From Triops longicaudatus (Eukaryota; Arthropoda; Branchiopoda; Notostraca; Triopsidae), in contig JAGQDJ010000038.1 in the NCBI GenBank assembly GCA_022885665.1, forward strand, positions 186,001 to 250,000: a DNA stretch of 64,000 nt, read 5' to 3'. The notes below the pieces were generated by a model. That model saw only the letters and a list, made by a program, of their open reading frames with translations, did no database searches and was not told the DNA's origin. Positions 26,696 to 37,364 of the stretch are shown piece after piece (positions within the stretch are counted from its first letter, which is position 1; each line of letters begins with the position of its first letter). The position numbers were made by a program, and so were the translations under genes.

Positions 26696-27316
26696 TTACA
26701 AACACACGTATAAATTCAATAAATAGATTTTTGAAACAACAAGTCTCCATTAATAGAGTCGTGGCGTACCTTACTGATTACTTGTTTTAAATACCAAAAA
26801 ATCCGGTGGTTTGTTACCTATGTAACTTGTCACAGATGCTAACTAGTACTGTCTTTGATTATTTCTAGACTTCTTTCTAGGACGTTTGTTCAAAATGAAA
26901 TACTATAGTCAACAGTGAAGGTTCAGGCAAATTGCAATATATTATGACGTACAGAACATTTTTCAAGTTATTCCAATTGATGAATTTGGAATTATAAGAA
27001 TCTTATCGTATACAAAGTATGGGGAATCTCTTTGAATATCGTCTGGAAATTGATATTGAACTTATGAACTCACAATTAAACAAAATAATTATAAAAATAA
27101 TAATAAATTCACAACAATGCTTTGCATCTCATAACCAAGGTTTGACATTAGTAAAGCTAAGCAAGAAAACAGTATTCTAATTAAATCAGTATATTTCGCA
27201 TAGCAATTCGGGTTCAAGTGTGTGAAAATAAAGCTTAGCCCTTCGACACAGCAGCCGTTAACAAGAAGCGATTATGGATGAATAACAGACTAGAAAACCT
27301 ACGACAAACGTAGTTA

Positions 27317-27319
<3 letters not shown>

Positions 27320-27354
<35 letters not shown>
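27320..27354 (+). repeat. Poly-A tract of 35 nt
   Basis: Uninterrupted A run preceded by tagttagtt. It could be a retroposon tail or a simple repeat; no insertion boundary was identified. Confidence 0.8.
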
Positions 27355-27355
<1 letters not shown>

Positions 27356-27402
27356 GGTTTCGGCCAGTACATAAAACAGGGTGAATTAATTACAGGAAGA
27401 CA

Positions 27403-27606
27403 CTAGAAGACACGCCCAAAATAGGATTTTGAGTCTTCTAGAATGCCCACTTCCCTTTTTATTTCCACAAAGCCTAATTTCCCGTACAATTCCACGGCTG
27501 CCGTGTCCTCTGCGATAAACCTGACTTTCCTCAATGTCGAAGTATAGACGGATGGTATACAGTTGTCGGGAAGGAGTGACTCAGTGTAATTTATACCAAT
27601 ACACAC
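27403..27606 (-). pseudogene. GNAT acetyltransferase-like fragment
   Basis: An open 67-codon stretch on the minus strand. Its centre reads RFIAEDTAAVELYGKLGF, which resembles the acetyl-CoA-binding end of GNAT proteins of the NAT9 type. No upstream exons were found, and the first codon is not a convincing start. It could be the last exon of a gene I cannot see or a gene remnant. Confidence 0.3.
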
Positions 27607-27702
27607 TTGTCGGGTAAGAATAGCACAGAGTGGAGGAAGTCGCGTAGAGCGAGAGGATGTAAATATACGCTGGATACCTTTCTTGTCGACAAAATGAGAG
27701 AA

Positions 27703-27718
27703 AGAGAGAGAGAGAGAG
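27703..27718. repeat. AG dinucleotide microsatellite
   Basis: Eight AG units within a longer purine run. Confidence 0.8.
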
Positions 27719-27855
27719 GAGTTCTAAATTACTTCCATAAAATAAGCCTCGATAAATTAACTTACTACCTTCATTCGGAATAAAATCCTACAGACCGTAC
27801 TCGGAAGCAATTATTTCAATCAGTCAAAAATATTTTACCGTGTTGGTTCTTTTAG

Positions 27856-28359
27856 ATGACCTCGGGTGAGTTCAAATTCGCGCTGCAAGTCGAGTCGGTT
27901 TTAAATGCCATTCCGCAAGCGGAGTACCGGCAGTTGATGGTTGAAGCAATGATGGTATTGTCCCTCTTGTCGGAGTACAACGTCGTTCCTTTTATTTCCG
28001 AAACCTTGTGTGTAGAACGCATCGTCCATACAGCAAACAATATTTTCCTTGAAAGATCAAGTGAGCATTAACGTACCACTTCTCTCTTTAATCTGAGCTT
28101 ATAACTGTTTCTGTAACATTTATGGACCTTCTCTAGATGAGCTGCAGTGGCGACGCAACTTTGTATTGTGCTAAACCTAAAGATTAACGAGAATTGACGG
28201 CTACAGGTACATTGATTTGCGGAGGAGCGTTTTATGCCAACACTTTTAAGATTCGGCGCTAGCGGTTGTTACGGTACCATGACGTACCTACTCCGGGCCG
28301 TTGCTAGTATTTTAGACTGCTTACCCAAAGACGAAGAAATCGATTGTAATATTTCGTAA
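27856..28359 (+). pseudogene. PHKA: Broken 3' end of a phosphorylase b kinase regulatory subunit alpha gene
   Basis: The intact gene would encode the C-terminus of the alpha regulatory subunit of phosphorylase kinase. Segment 27856-28067 follows a good acceptor and reads MTSGEFKFALQVESVLN, then PQAEYRQLMVEAMMVLSLL, typical of PHKA, and ends at a donor. After a 67-bp intron-like gap the family C-terminus continues only if the frame changes: GDATLYCAKPKD ends in a stop, LICGGAFYANTF is in another frame, and SGCYGTMTYLLRAVA to the terminal stop (28357-28359) in a third. No upstream PHKA exons precede it. Retained intron and splice sites point to a decayed duplicate rather than a processed retrocopy. 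Confidence 0.7.
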
Positions 28360-31114
28360 TTAACGAAAGAATAACAGCACAATTAAGGGGTATAAACAAG
28401 GTTCTACAGGGAGAGTAAGAGATAAGGTACAGAGCTATAATTTATTTATAATTTATAGTTCGTTAATAACGTTCAGAGCTTGAGCTATAGATATGTCAAA
28501 ACCCCGCAGTTTGTGTGCGCTTTCGGGTAGGATAAGTATCTAAATTCATTAGGTATTCGCTGAAATTGCATAGAAAAAATTAGACATATGCAAAATCTCA
28601 CATTTATGAAACTGTTATACTTGGGAAAATACCCCAGCAAGTACATACTGTGCTTTCTTCATTACTTCTTGTAATTTTTCAACTAACATTTGAAGCATTT
28701 AACTTTCAGTTATTTTTATTTCTTATCGATAAGTTCAATGAGTAAGACATACTTAGTTTACAAATAATACTTTATCTTCTAGGCAAAATCGTAAAATCTA
28801 AGAAATGTACAAAAAAATCGTAAGAATAAAAATCTACAAATTGTAGATATTTGCACCAACAGAGCTGTTCAATTACTCTGCGCTTCCAACAAAATTCCTG
28901 CAGAATGAAGCGAAGGGTTCACCAGCGTGTGTATTTTATAAAGCTTCTCGCTATGTCCTTGAGTGTTGTATTATTTTCCTTCGTTTTCTGAATCTTACCA
29001 CTTGGCTCCTCCTCTCGTAGGATTTGCAAGTTTGCCCAACAGCGAGCTTGAAAATTTGCTAGGCCTTGGTAGAAAAAGAAAGTTGGCCAAGCCTGTTGCA
29101 AATTGTGTGCAATCAGGCTCTCGGCATTTTTTGCACGATCCTGCGAAATTTTGAGCCCTCGTCTGACCAAAACCGTGGCCAAGAAGCGTGCAAAACGTGC
29201 TTTAGCACAAGGTTTTGCCCATGCGAAAACATGGTTCGCCAACGCTCGCAATAGCTGTCACGGTGCATCGCGAAATAGCCCTCTATCTATCCCCGAGTTT
29301 CGCTACGGCTGCAAATGCGAATCTTTTGCAGCCGATACAAAAAAGGGTTGCCATTTATGACCCCGCCAACCGTCAACTTCTCTATAATGAAAAAATTAAA
29401 TGGCAAGATCTCCGCCGTTCCCACAACCCTGCCTACTTTCTCTTCCATATAACGAGGCCTCAAGGACGTCAAGGCAGGCTATCAGCGGCTGAACGGTAAC
29501 GAAGGAGAAACGGATCAGCCTTCATTTTCTCTCGAAGGGAAACGGATGCTAGGGCAATTTTAACTCGCTTGCCCTAAGTCAATTTTTTAAGTTATAATAA
29601 ACTTCAATATGAATTCTAAAAACTTGCACTGCACTTCATTGATATTTTATTTCAATGTAACTTCTTTTTCCTTGAATTTCCACTGGAAACTTCGACTGTA
29701 GGTAAAGGCTGCGGGAAAAAAAAAAGATCATTTACCCCAATACGGCGTTTTAATTATAATGGAAGTTGTTTCTTCGTTGAGCTGTTCGTCAAGTGAAAAG
29801 CCAACTGAAACCCATTTCTGGTGGCAAAGAACGGAAAGAGAGAATGAGTCAAGACGAGCAACGCGAATAAAACGAATAGAAGTGCGTGCAGTAGTAACAT
29901 TAATAATAATGTATGTCCCTACCGCACGAAGTAAATTTTTATGCGTGCTACACATGAACACATCCCGTAGGAACACCACTTCGTCCAGTTAGTGATATAA
30001 GAGGGTCTGCTACCCTCATTTTAATTATTTTCTGATGCCATACAATTTTATCACGAAACGACCACAAATGACTACATCGAATGAAACAATGCTAGGCGTT
30101 TCCGTGTTGCTTTGATCGCTGAAAACTCCTACTACATACTAATAAAATAACGTTAACTGTTGGTAAGTTAGAAGAAAAAAGGCTTTATGATACTTACTTT
30201 CTGTCTATATGCTACGATTTCCATGACTGTACAAAGAAATTCTATTACTTCCATATAGCTTTTTACTACCCCTGGCTATTCCTCAACATAAAAAGCGTGC
30301 AGCCGGCCGCGCACGCAGAAAAATGCCCATAATGACGGCCGCGAAGTTATTCCGTCACGAGCTCTTGAAAAGTTAAAAGAAAACCTCACATAGCTGAAGC
30401 AAAAGGTTTTCTGACTTTTTAGAACTTACTTCCTCAAATGTCAAACTATGGAGACAAGTTTCTCTACCTTTGCTCTCATTGCTGTAAGCTATATCGAAAC
30501 TGACGAATAGCAAGTTAAAAAAATAAAATGAGAGATTAAAACAACGTTCAACAATTCTTCTGACTTTACTAGAACCTCAATTCTGTATTCTGGTTCGCCC
30601 CATCACAGAAAACTCAAGCTAATGCATGATTACTGAAACGAGTATTAGGTCTACTTAGGACGATTGACGAACACGGTGACCTTCTTGAAAATATCAAACG
30701 AGCAAACGAGGTCCGTAGACTACATTGCGTCCTCTACTATGCACCGCAATGGAAATAGCGATCGCCGAACGAACATGGAAACGAGTCTAGTGGAGTTTCT
30801 TTTGAACACGGCAGACGCATAACACAACAACGTAGCCAACACACGGTTGTCACACCTGGGCATGTGTCATACGCCAAAGTGAAGAATAGTGTCGATCGAA
30901 GTTGCCCTCGTATTCAATAATGAAAGATCATCCAAAGTAAGCGCATATGTGTTGTGCCTTAAGGCGACCTGTTTTACACCTCAAGTGGCAATTCTTAGCG
31001 TCGATGCACACAACGAAAGGTGCCGCGTACACTACAAGTGACCTTAACTTTAAAAAGTATAGTAAATAAAGACCATTGTGGCCAGTTTCGGGAACTTCTC
31101 TCCAACTGTGATAA
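28360..31114. other. Gene-poor region upstream of the TMEM272-like gene
   Basis: No exon recognised. It contains the dispersed repeat at 29010-29380. Small ORFs at 28919-29251, 29103-29360 and 29728-29992 lie in repeat or AT-rich sequence and show no domain. Confidence 0.5.
29010..29380 (+). repeat. Dispersed repeat, copy 1 (partner at 60940-61290)
   Basis: Shares with 60940-61290 in the same orientation blocks such as gtctgacc, aagcgtgcaaa, gccaacgctcgca, ctccgctacgg-tgc and gcgaat, in the same order and spacing. GC content exceeds the surroundings. No terminal repeats were recognised. Confidence 0.6.
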
Positions 31115-31841
31115 ATGAGACCCATCCATGTATACGTTAGCCAAATACGAAGCTATTATCCATCGCATGTACCATCGAGATCCCAAGAACCTTTGGAGGA
31201 AGAATCACCCTCGGCAGAGTCAGACACTAACACCTTACCCACTTATCATGAAGCGTTAAAAGAAGGTAAGCTTCAGGACGCTTCGCTGGCGGGAAAGTTG
31301 ATTTTAAGATTTACCAAAACTATGTAGATGAGCCACCTTCGTACGAAAACATTTTTGGTCGCTATAGAACTTTGGTGGAACAGAAATCCAAATGTTTCCT
31401 GATTGCCTTCTTCATTGGTCTTACAGGTCCTAATCGATAGTTTTCAACTAAACACAGTAGTTTTACCATATTAACACAGGCGCAGCTGCAATCGCCATTC
31501 TCGCACTTTTTGTCCTTCCGTCATGTATGATATCCTATGGCTCCAAAAGTATTGGCAAGTGTCCTCTTCAACCAGCGATTCCCATTATCCTTGTTGTGGG
31601 AGGTATACGCGCAATTTACTTGTAAGTTAACAATTAAGAAACTACAAATTTTGCCCGCAATCCAATAGGAGGCTTGGAACTGGTCTGGGCGATCACGCTC
31701 ACATGTGTAGTAATGAACAGCGTAGAAGAATGTCAGCCTATCTCACACCTCAACTATGCGTTCTTCGCCATCTGCCTTTGTTGGCTTGGACCCAGTAACT
31801 ATTTGTTTCATGTTATGAAAAAAATATTACATAATTCCTGA
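31115..31841 (+). CDS. Small four-pass membrane protein, TMEM272-like
   Basis: Exons 31115-31265, 31328-31426, 31480-31602 and 31669-31841 give 181 aa, all junctions in phase 1. The cytosolic N-terminus ends in two WW-ligand-like motifs, LPTYHEAL and, across the first intron, EDEPPSYENIFGR. Then come hydrophobic segments: CFLIAFFIGLTG joined to AAAIAILALFVLP, AIPIILVVGG, WAITLTCVVMN, and YAFFAICLCWLGPSNYLF. The KCPLQPAIPIILVVGG segment resembles the CPxQ-x-IPIYL pattern of TMEM272-like proteins, which is the basis for the name; function of the family is not established. An in-frame TAA directly precedes the start ATG. All introns are 54-66 bp. Confidence 0.82.
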
Positions 31842-33911
31842 TACATAAATTAACATATTCCTGATACATTTTAAATCTTAATAATACGATTCATTAATAA
31901 CTAACCTACTAATAGGAAACGAGCATAAAAATAAAAAAAACACTCGAAATAATATGCACCTATTTTAACTTTTAATCACGATACGGGATAACATATAACG
32001 ATGTAAACATATACGTAACATGTGTATCGTAGTAGTTTAATGTCATCCATATCCACAAAACGCGAGTTACCTTGACAAGTTCGGCAAGTGATCAGGGATT
32101 GACAACTGCTTCACTCGACTCGAAGCGAGCTCAAAGCATTTTACACTTGATCGTGTTCATTACGGAATTCACACGACACAACGTACACTTTCGAAACTTC
32201 TAGAGTGTAATAACACGTGAATTATTACACGTTTCTCGGAAAACTGGTGTACGCCGTCATTTAACCGATAAGTAAACAACGGGAAAACATGGGCACGGTA
32301 GTTGGAATAATCGTAGGTTACAAAGTTGGGGAGACAATAGTATTTTAAAATATGAATAATGAAGCGTCGAGCATTGCTGTTGTCAGTAAAACTAGCCGTA
32401 ACAGTTTTTAACCCAATGGCAAGTCGCGTAGTATGAATTTGACAAAATCTAACGCTCTTAATTTGTTAAACATGTTTAAAGCAATGCTTCTCTGTTGTTT
32501 TTATCCGTTACTTAAACCACTGATCGGAAAGTTTTCATTACTGAATGCGAATAAACCTTAGACTAAACACACGCATAAATAGGCCTACACTAGAAAAATT
32601 GAATTAAAATAAAGCTTAAGGAGTAGGATGGGGAAACTTCACTTTCGATATTCGAGGGTGTTTTGCGGAAACTATTCAAAATTTTGCAGGGTAATCCTAC
32701 AGTCAATTTCAAAGCGTTAAAATTCGACAAAAGTTATTTCGTAAATTCGTTAAATTTTTTCCTTAGCGAGAATAAAACGAAAGTTTATAATGAATAATAA
32801 AGTTACCTGTGTTGAGAATTCTCTACGCTTCTCACGTGACATCTGTTTCCATCGACATGTTAAATAAAGGGAGTTTTAATGGCCAATAAGACATTTTCAA
32901 CACTTGTTCCTAAAACACAAATATTTTACTCGATAGGTGAAAGTTTTCTTTGTACCTGTATTTTGTAAGATATGACCGACGTGCACTAAATATTGGGAAG
33001 TTTTGACGATATCGCCTGAAACTTTTAACATACAACTCCCTTACATCTCGGATAGGTAATCCGTAGGAAGCGCCTACTATACTGGCGAGTAAGACAAAAA
33101 CTGCGCTAGTAATTCCGTTCTTTCGGACTGAAGATCTTTTCAAAGCCAAAATTTTTTCAAAGCCATTAAGACATTCTAAGATAGTTTTTTTTGCTTCCTT
33201 TTTGAGATGGGCTCTGTTCCGCAAGTCAGTACAACTTTTACCCAATTTTGAGTAATTTACTCACTACAAAGAAGCACTGCTTTACGGGATATACACAACT
33301 GCAAGACTAATAAAATTAAAATACAATTAAAAATACGCTGAAGTCACCGAAAACTACGTAAAAATAACCGAAAAACTTGAAAACATCTGGTTAGGTATGG
33401 TGTGGACTTATGGGGCGTATTCCAGGTGGGACAGCAGAAACGAATCATCTCCTGTGTACTGTGACCAATTAGTATACAGCCTTGCCTTCGCTGTGGTGTC
33501 CTTAACGTCTTGTGTCTCTCTCTTTGCTCTCATTTGGATAGCGACACATTGTTGCAAACGTTGGTCTTTCAAATAGTTTGCCCTTCCACGGTTTCCCCCA
33601 TTGAAAACCACTGAACCTTCATTGAACGAATACGTATCTCACGCACAGGATGATCTTAAGGAGAACATGTGTATAACACGAAAAGCGGGAAGATTGACTG
33701 GATCCATGCTTTTTGTCAGTACGTCACAACCTGAGGACTAGAAGACGATAAAAAACGACAGTTACGAAGAGGCACATAGGCACAACACCTGTAAGGTTAC
33801 CATGTTAAATGTTTTGAATAAAATCTCGCATTTTTCACAAGTTAAATGTCACGTGGTTCTAAGCGACCAAATAACTAAAAAAAAAATCCCTTCTTTTTAA
33901 GTTTCCTATTT
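31842..33911. other. Intergenic region between the TMEM272-like gene and PDE2A
   Basis: No exon I can support. A minus-strand ORF (32910-33245) has a hydrophobic stretch followed by a possible donor but no in-frame ATG; 33408-33611 has no recognisable domain. Confidence 0.5.
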
Positions 33912-36900
33912 TCAATCAGATGTATCCAAATGCTCCTCGAAAGCTTCTAAAACGGACGCTGGTGAAGACTGGCGACATTCAATCCAACGCTCCTTTAATT
34001 TACCCCATCTGGCACAGTTTTCGCTCGCAACATCTGCTAAACCTTTCGCCTCTGGGAACAACTTTCCCAGCAGCCTGTAAAAGTTTTACAAAGTTAAGTT
34101 TCAAACCTGAAAATCTTTCGTAGCCTTACTTGTAAACGGGTAAAATAACTGATTGGATGAAGTGAATTTGAAGGTCAGGGATACACGCTTTTTCGCGATC
34201 CATCATTTCCGCAGGTCGAGAGCCCATGGCTTTTTCCAAATCACCTTGGCAGAAAAACTCTTTGTAGACTAAAGAGGCTGCGACCTTGGACCACGCCCAA
34301 TCTTTGGTCTGATCGCATAAATCAGCGCACGTCATTATTAAGCAAAGCAGGAGACGCCGGTGAGTGCCGTTGCTTGCATCATACCCAGATTCTGCCATTT
34401 TCTCTAATTCTGGCATTAAACGAAAATGATGCGCCAAATCCGTCGCTATTGAACAGAATACATATGATCAATTGCACAGAAAAAAATAACAAACCAGAGA
34501 AAAGTACATCCTTATGTTGGTTTATAAAATAAAACTACGACATTTGGAATGAAGTACGGAAGAGCTGAAAAAGAGAAAGAAAAGAGAACAGGAATGGAAA
34601 AAAACATAGTATAGTAAACTCAAGAATAGGATAGGAGTAGGAAAAAAAAAATAACGCAAAGCTACTTAAGGTTTACCGAGGATTATATCTTGTACGAGAT
34701 CCAAGCTTCTAGTATAATCCTCCGAGGATAGATTTTCGAAAATGTTGCAACCTTCTGTATTCAATATGCACATTGTTTGAGCAAAATGGTGACGCTATAA
34801 TTCAAGGACTCATTTGTTATTACAATTTCTCCATTAATAATTCAAATTTACCTCCATAACGGATCCTTCCGAGCTATACAAAGCAGCTAAGACTGAGTTC
34901 GATGCCAGCTGAAAACTATTGGTTGTGCCGCGGTGATCAACGTCATGGCACAAACACGCCACAAGTAAAGATAAAGCTTCAACATCACTAAAAAATAATC
35001 AAACAGATAGAAATCAGCAATAGTAGCATAATACGCAATTTATATTCAATTTATGCATTTTACAGTTTTAGAAATTGGATTACGAAATATTTTTACTTGA
35101 TGTATTGTTTCTTTAGTAACTTGAGTTGAGTGACAGCAAGGTACCCAAAATGTAGCACGGAAAAGGCGTGCATCCAATTATGGTAAGGTTGATCACGATA
35201 TGCGCGCTTGACTAGCAACAAGAAGCGTGCTAACGCTTCCCGAGGAACGTTGCAGCGTTCCAGTAACCCTGTGCGGTGCAAAATAGCCAACGCCATGGGC
35301 GGAGTCTCGTCAACGGGCAAAACCCGGGGACTAAAATGCCAGTGATCCAGTTCTGGCGCTAAGCTCCGAGTTCCCATCTCAAATTTGTCCAGCTCTACTA
35401 CAAGTTTGTGCGCGTCTTCCGGACCGACTTTCATATGATACATCATCAGCTCATTGGCTAACCGGGACCGATGTTGGGCATCTTTGACGCGGCGATACAT
35501 GAGGCTATGAGTCAGTGACAGGCCGCAAAATAACGCAAAAGAAGTGGCAATAGCCTCGTCCGCGGCACTGAAGCAAAAACCAGCTTCAGGATTCTTATTG
35601 CACAATTCCGCTACACCCAAAACTGACTGGCTGCTTCCTTCCAAGATCGGGAAACACAGAATGTTCCTAAAGAAACCACTTGAGTTATTTATATGGCGTC
35701 AGAATTTAAAATATTTAGAAACGAACCTCGTAACAAAGCCAGTCGTTCGATCCACGTCGGGATAGAACAGCGGGTGTGCGTAAGCATCTGGAATGTTCAA
35801 CAGCTGACCAGTGTTTGCCACATGACCCGCGATGCCTTGGCCCACAGGAATTTTCACCTCATGACCCTCCTAAATAAATAATACGACAACGACTAAATCT
35901 AAGAATGAAGCGAAATATAGTAAAATAAATAATTACAAGTTAAAAACGAAATTCCTGCAAATGACAAGAAGCAATTTTCAATTACCCACATGTGTGCGAC
36001 TCCAAAATATTTACTGTCTGTTTTTAACGCCTAACTAATCCATGCTTAAATTTGTTCTATAATCTGAATACATAATTCCGAAAGTAAATAAAAGTCTCAC
36101 TCGGCTTACACGTTTACGTGGCGCTAGATTTTAAAAAGAATATTACGAATAGTCTTCCATTTGTAACACATTTTTCGCAGGAACAATGCAGAAAAGTGGC
36201 TAAATAAAACTGGTAAGTCCATACGCGCCCCCATGTAATAACCGAGGTTACGTAACTAGCTTTTCAAACTCTAGCAAACTTCGTTTAGCTAACAATTGTC
36301 CTGTTTATGCGAAAGGTTCACTACCCCGACTAATATCGTAAAGAGATCGAGAGCTGTATAAGCACATTACATTATGATCCGGATCTTCCAGGTCCAAACG
36401 ACCGTCAAAAACTTTGGCGATTAGGTACCGGCGCTGTGGATCCAACAAAAACAACGAACAACGTTCTGCATGGGTCAGTTGACGAGCTTCACTCATAATC
36501 TCTCTTAACAAGCAGCCAACGTCATCTAAAACAACAAAACAACACTTAGACTCTTTCAGGTTTAAATATGATGAAAACTGGTTAATACCCAAATGAGAAA
36601 ACAAATTCCTTGCGACCGATAACATCGATTCACACTGGCTTCTCAGACATTTTTCAGCCTCCAAACGCACGGTATTAAGTACTAGGCCGGCACAGTACCT
36701 AACGACAAATCTAGTGAACGATTGCCAGGGTAAGCTTTGGCTTTCTTACTGAAAACACTGGTGAACAACATGGACATCATGCTCAGTGAATTTATCTTCC
36801 TTGTTGAAAAGGCAAACCAAAAGCCCTATCTGCTCACCAGTTTTGAACACAGGTACCAGTAAGTGATTATTAGCAGAGAGGTTAAGTAAACGACGAACAC

Positions 36901-37364
36901 TTGACAAGAACAACGACTTGGCTTCAGTGAACTCCTCTTTGGTCAATTGCGAGTAATCTTCAACCTATAAAATAATGAGCCCGTAATAAAAAGAAAGATA
37001 TAAAGCGTAATAATCTTACAGGTAAGCTGACTACTGCATGGAGAGTATCTTGGCCACAGACAAAGACTTGATAACTGTCTGGCAAATCCAACGTAGGGAA
37101 CGCCAGAAAAACAGATTTGGCACCAGTTTCGCTTGAGAGCTACAGAACAGGGAAAAGGAGCATTTAAGTACATAATTCAGTGCCAAAATGGCGTTAGGTA
37201 CTTACGTATGCATTGATGGCAGATTGGATAGCGCAACTATCCAATTCTTGTAAGCTCGGAAGTAAGTTTAGTAGTGCAGACGAGAGTATAGACGAAGAAT
37301 GTTCGCCACATTTTTGAGAAACTTTACTATTAATCAAGCCTTCAGATTCTAAGGTATCTCCCAT
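33912..37364 (-). CDS. PDE2A: cGMP-dependent 3',5'-cyclic phosphodiesterase (PDE2A-like)
   Basis: Hydrolyses cAMP and cGMP; in the family, cGMP binding to GAF-B stimulates the enzyme. Eleven exons: 37364-37206, 37139-37020, 36964-36750, 36698-36589, 36525-36371, 35869-35727, 35666-35097, 34987-34852, 34794-34677, 34445-34130, 34074-33912; 734 aa. GAF-A is divergent (residues about 40-160). GAF-B (about 185-370) is well conserved, with [29 protein letters not shown] and an NK...FxxxDE signature (FSAADE). The catalytic domain has [63 protein letters not shown], and the helix GDLEKAMG to [13 protein letters not shown]. Human PDE2A is about 940 aa, so the N-terminal region before GAF-A is short or encoded upstream. 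Confidence 0.95.

Larger units (their letters stand above)
24880..27402. other. Gene-poor region downstream of TFG
   Basis: No coding exon recognised. It contains a TTAA-flanked element end (25242-25430), a tRNA-derived SINE (26330-26695) and a 35-nt A tract (27320-27354). Small ORFs at 26023-26244 and 26332-26619 have no domain; the second lies inside the SINE. Confidence 0.5.

Noticed and set aside
32910..33245. Minus-strand ORF with a hydrophobic stretch, possible small secreted peptide
   Set aside because: No in-frame ATG before the hydrophobic segment and no convincing second exon after the possible donor.
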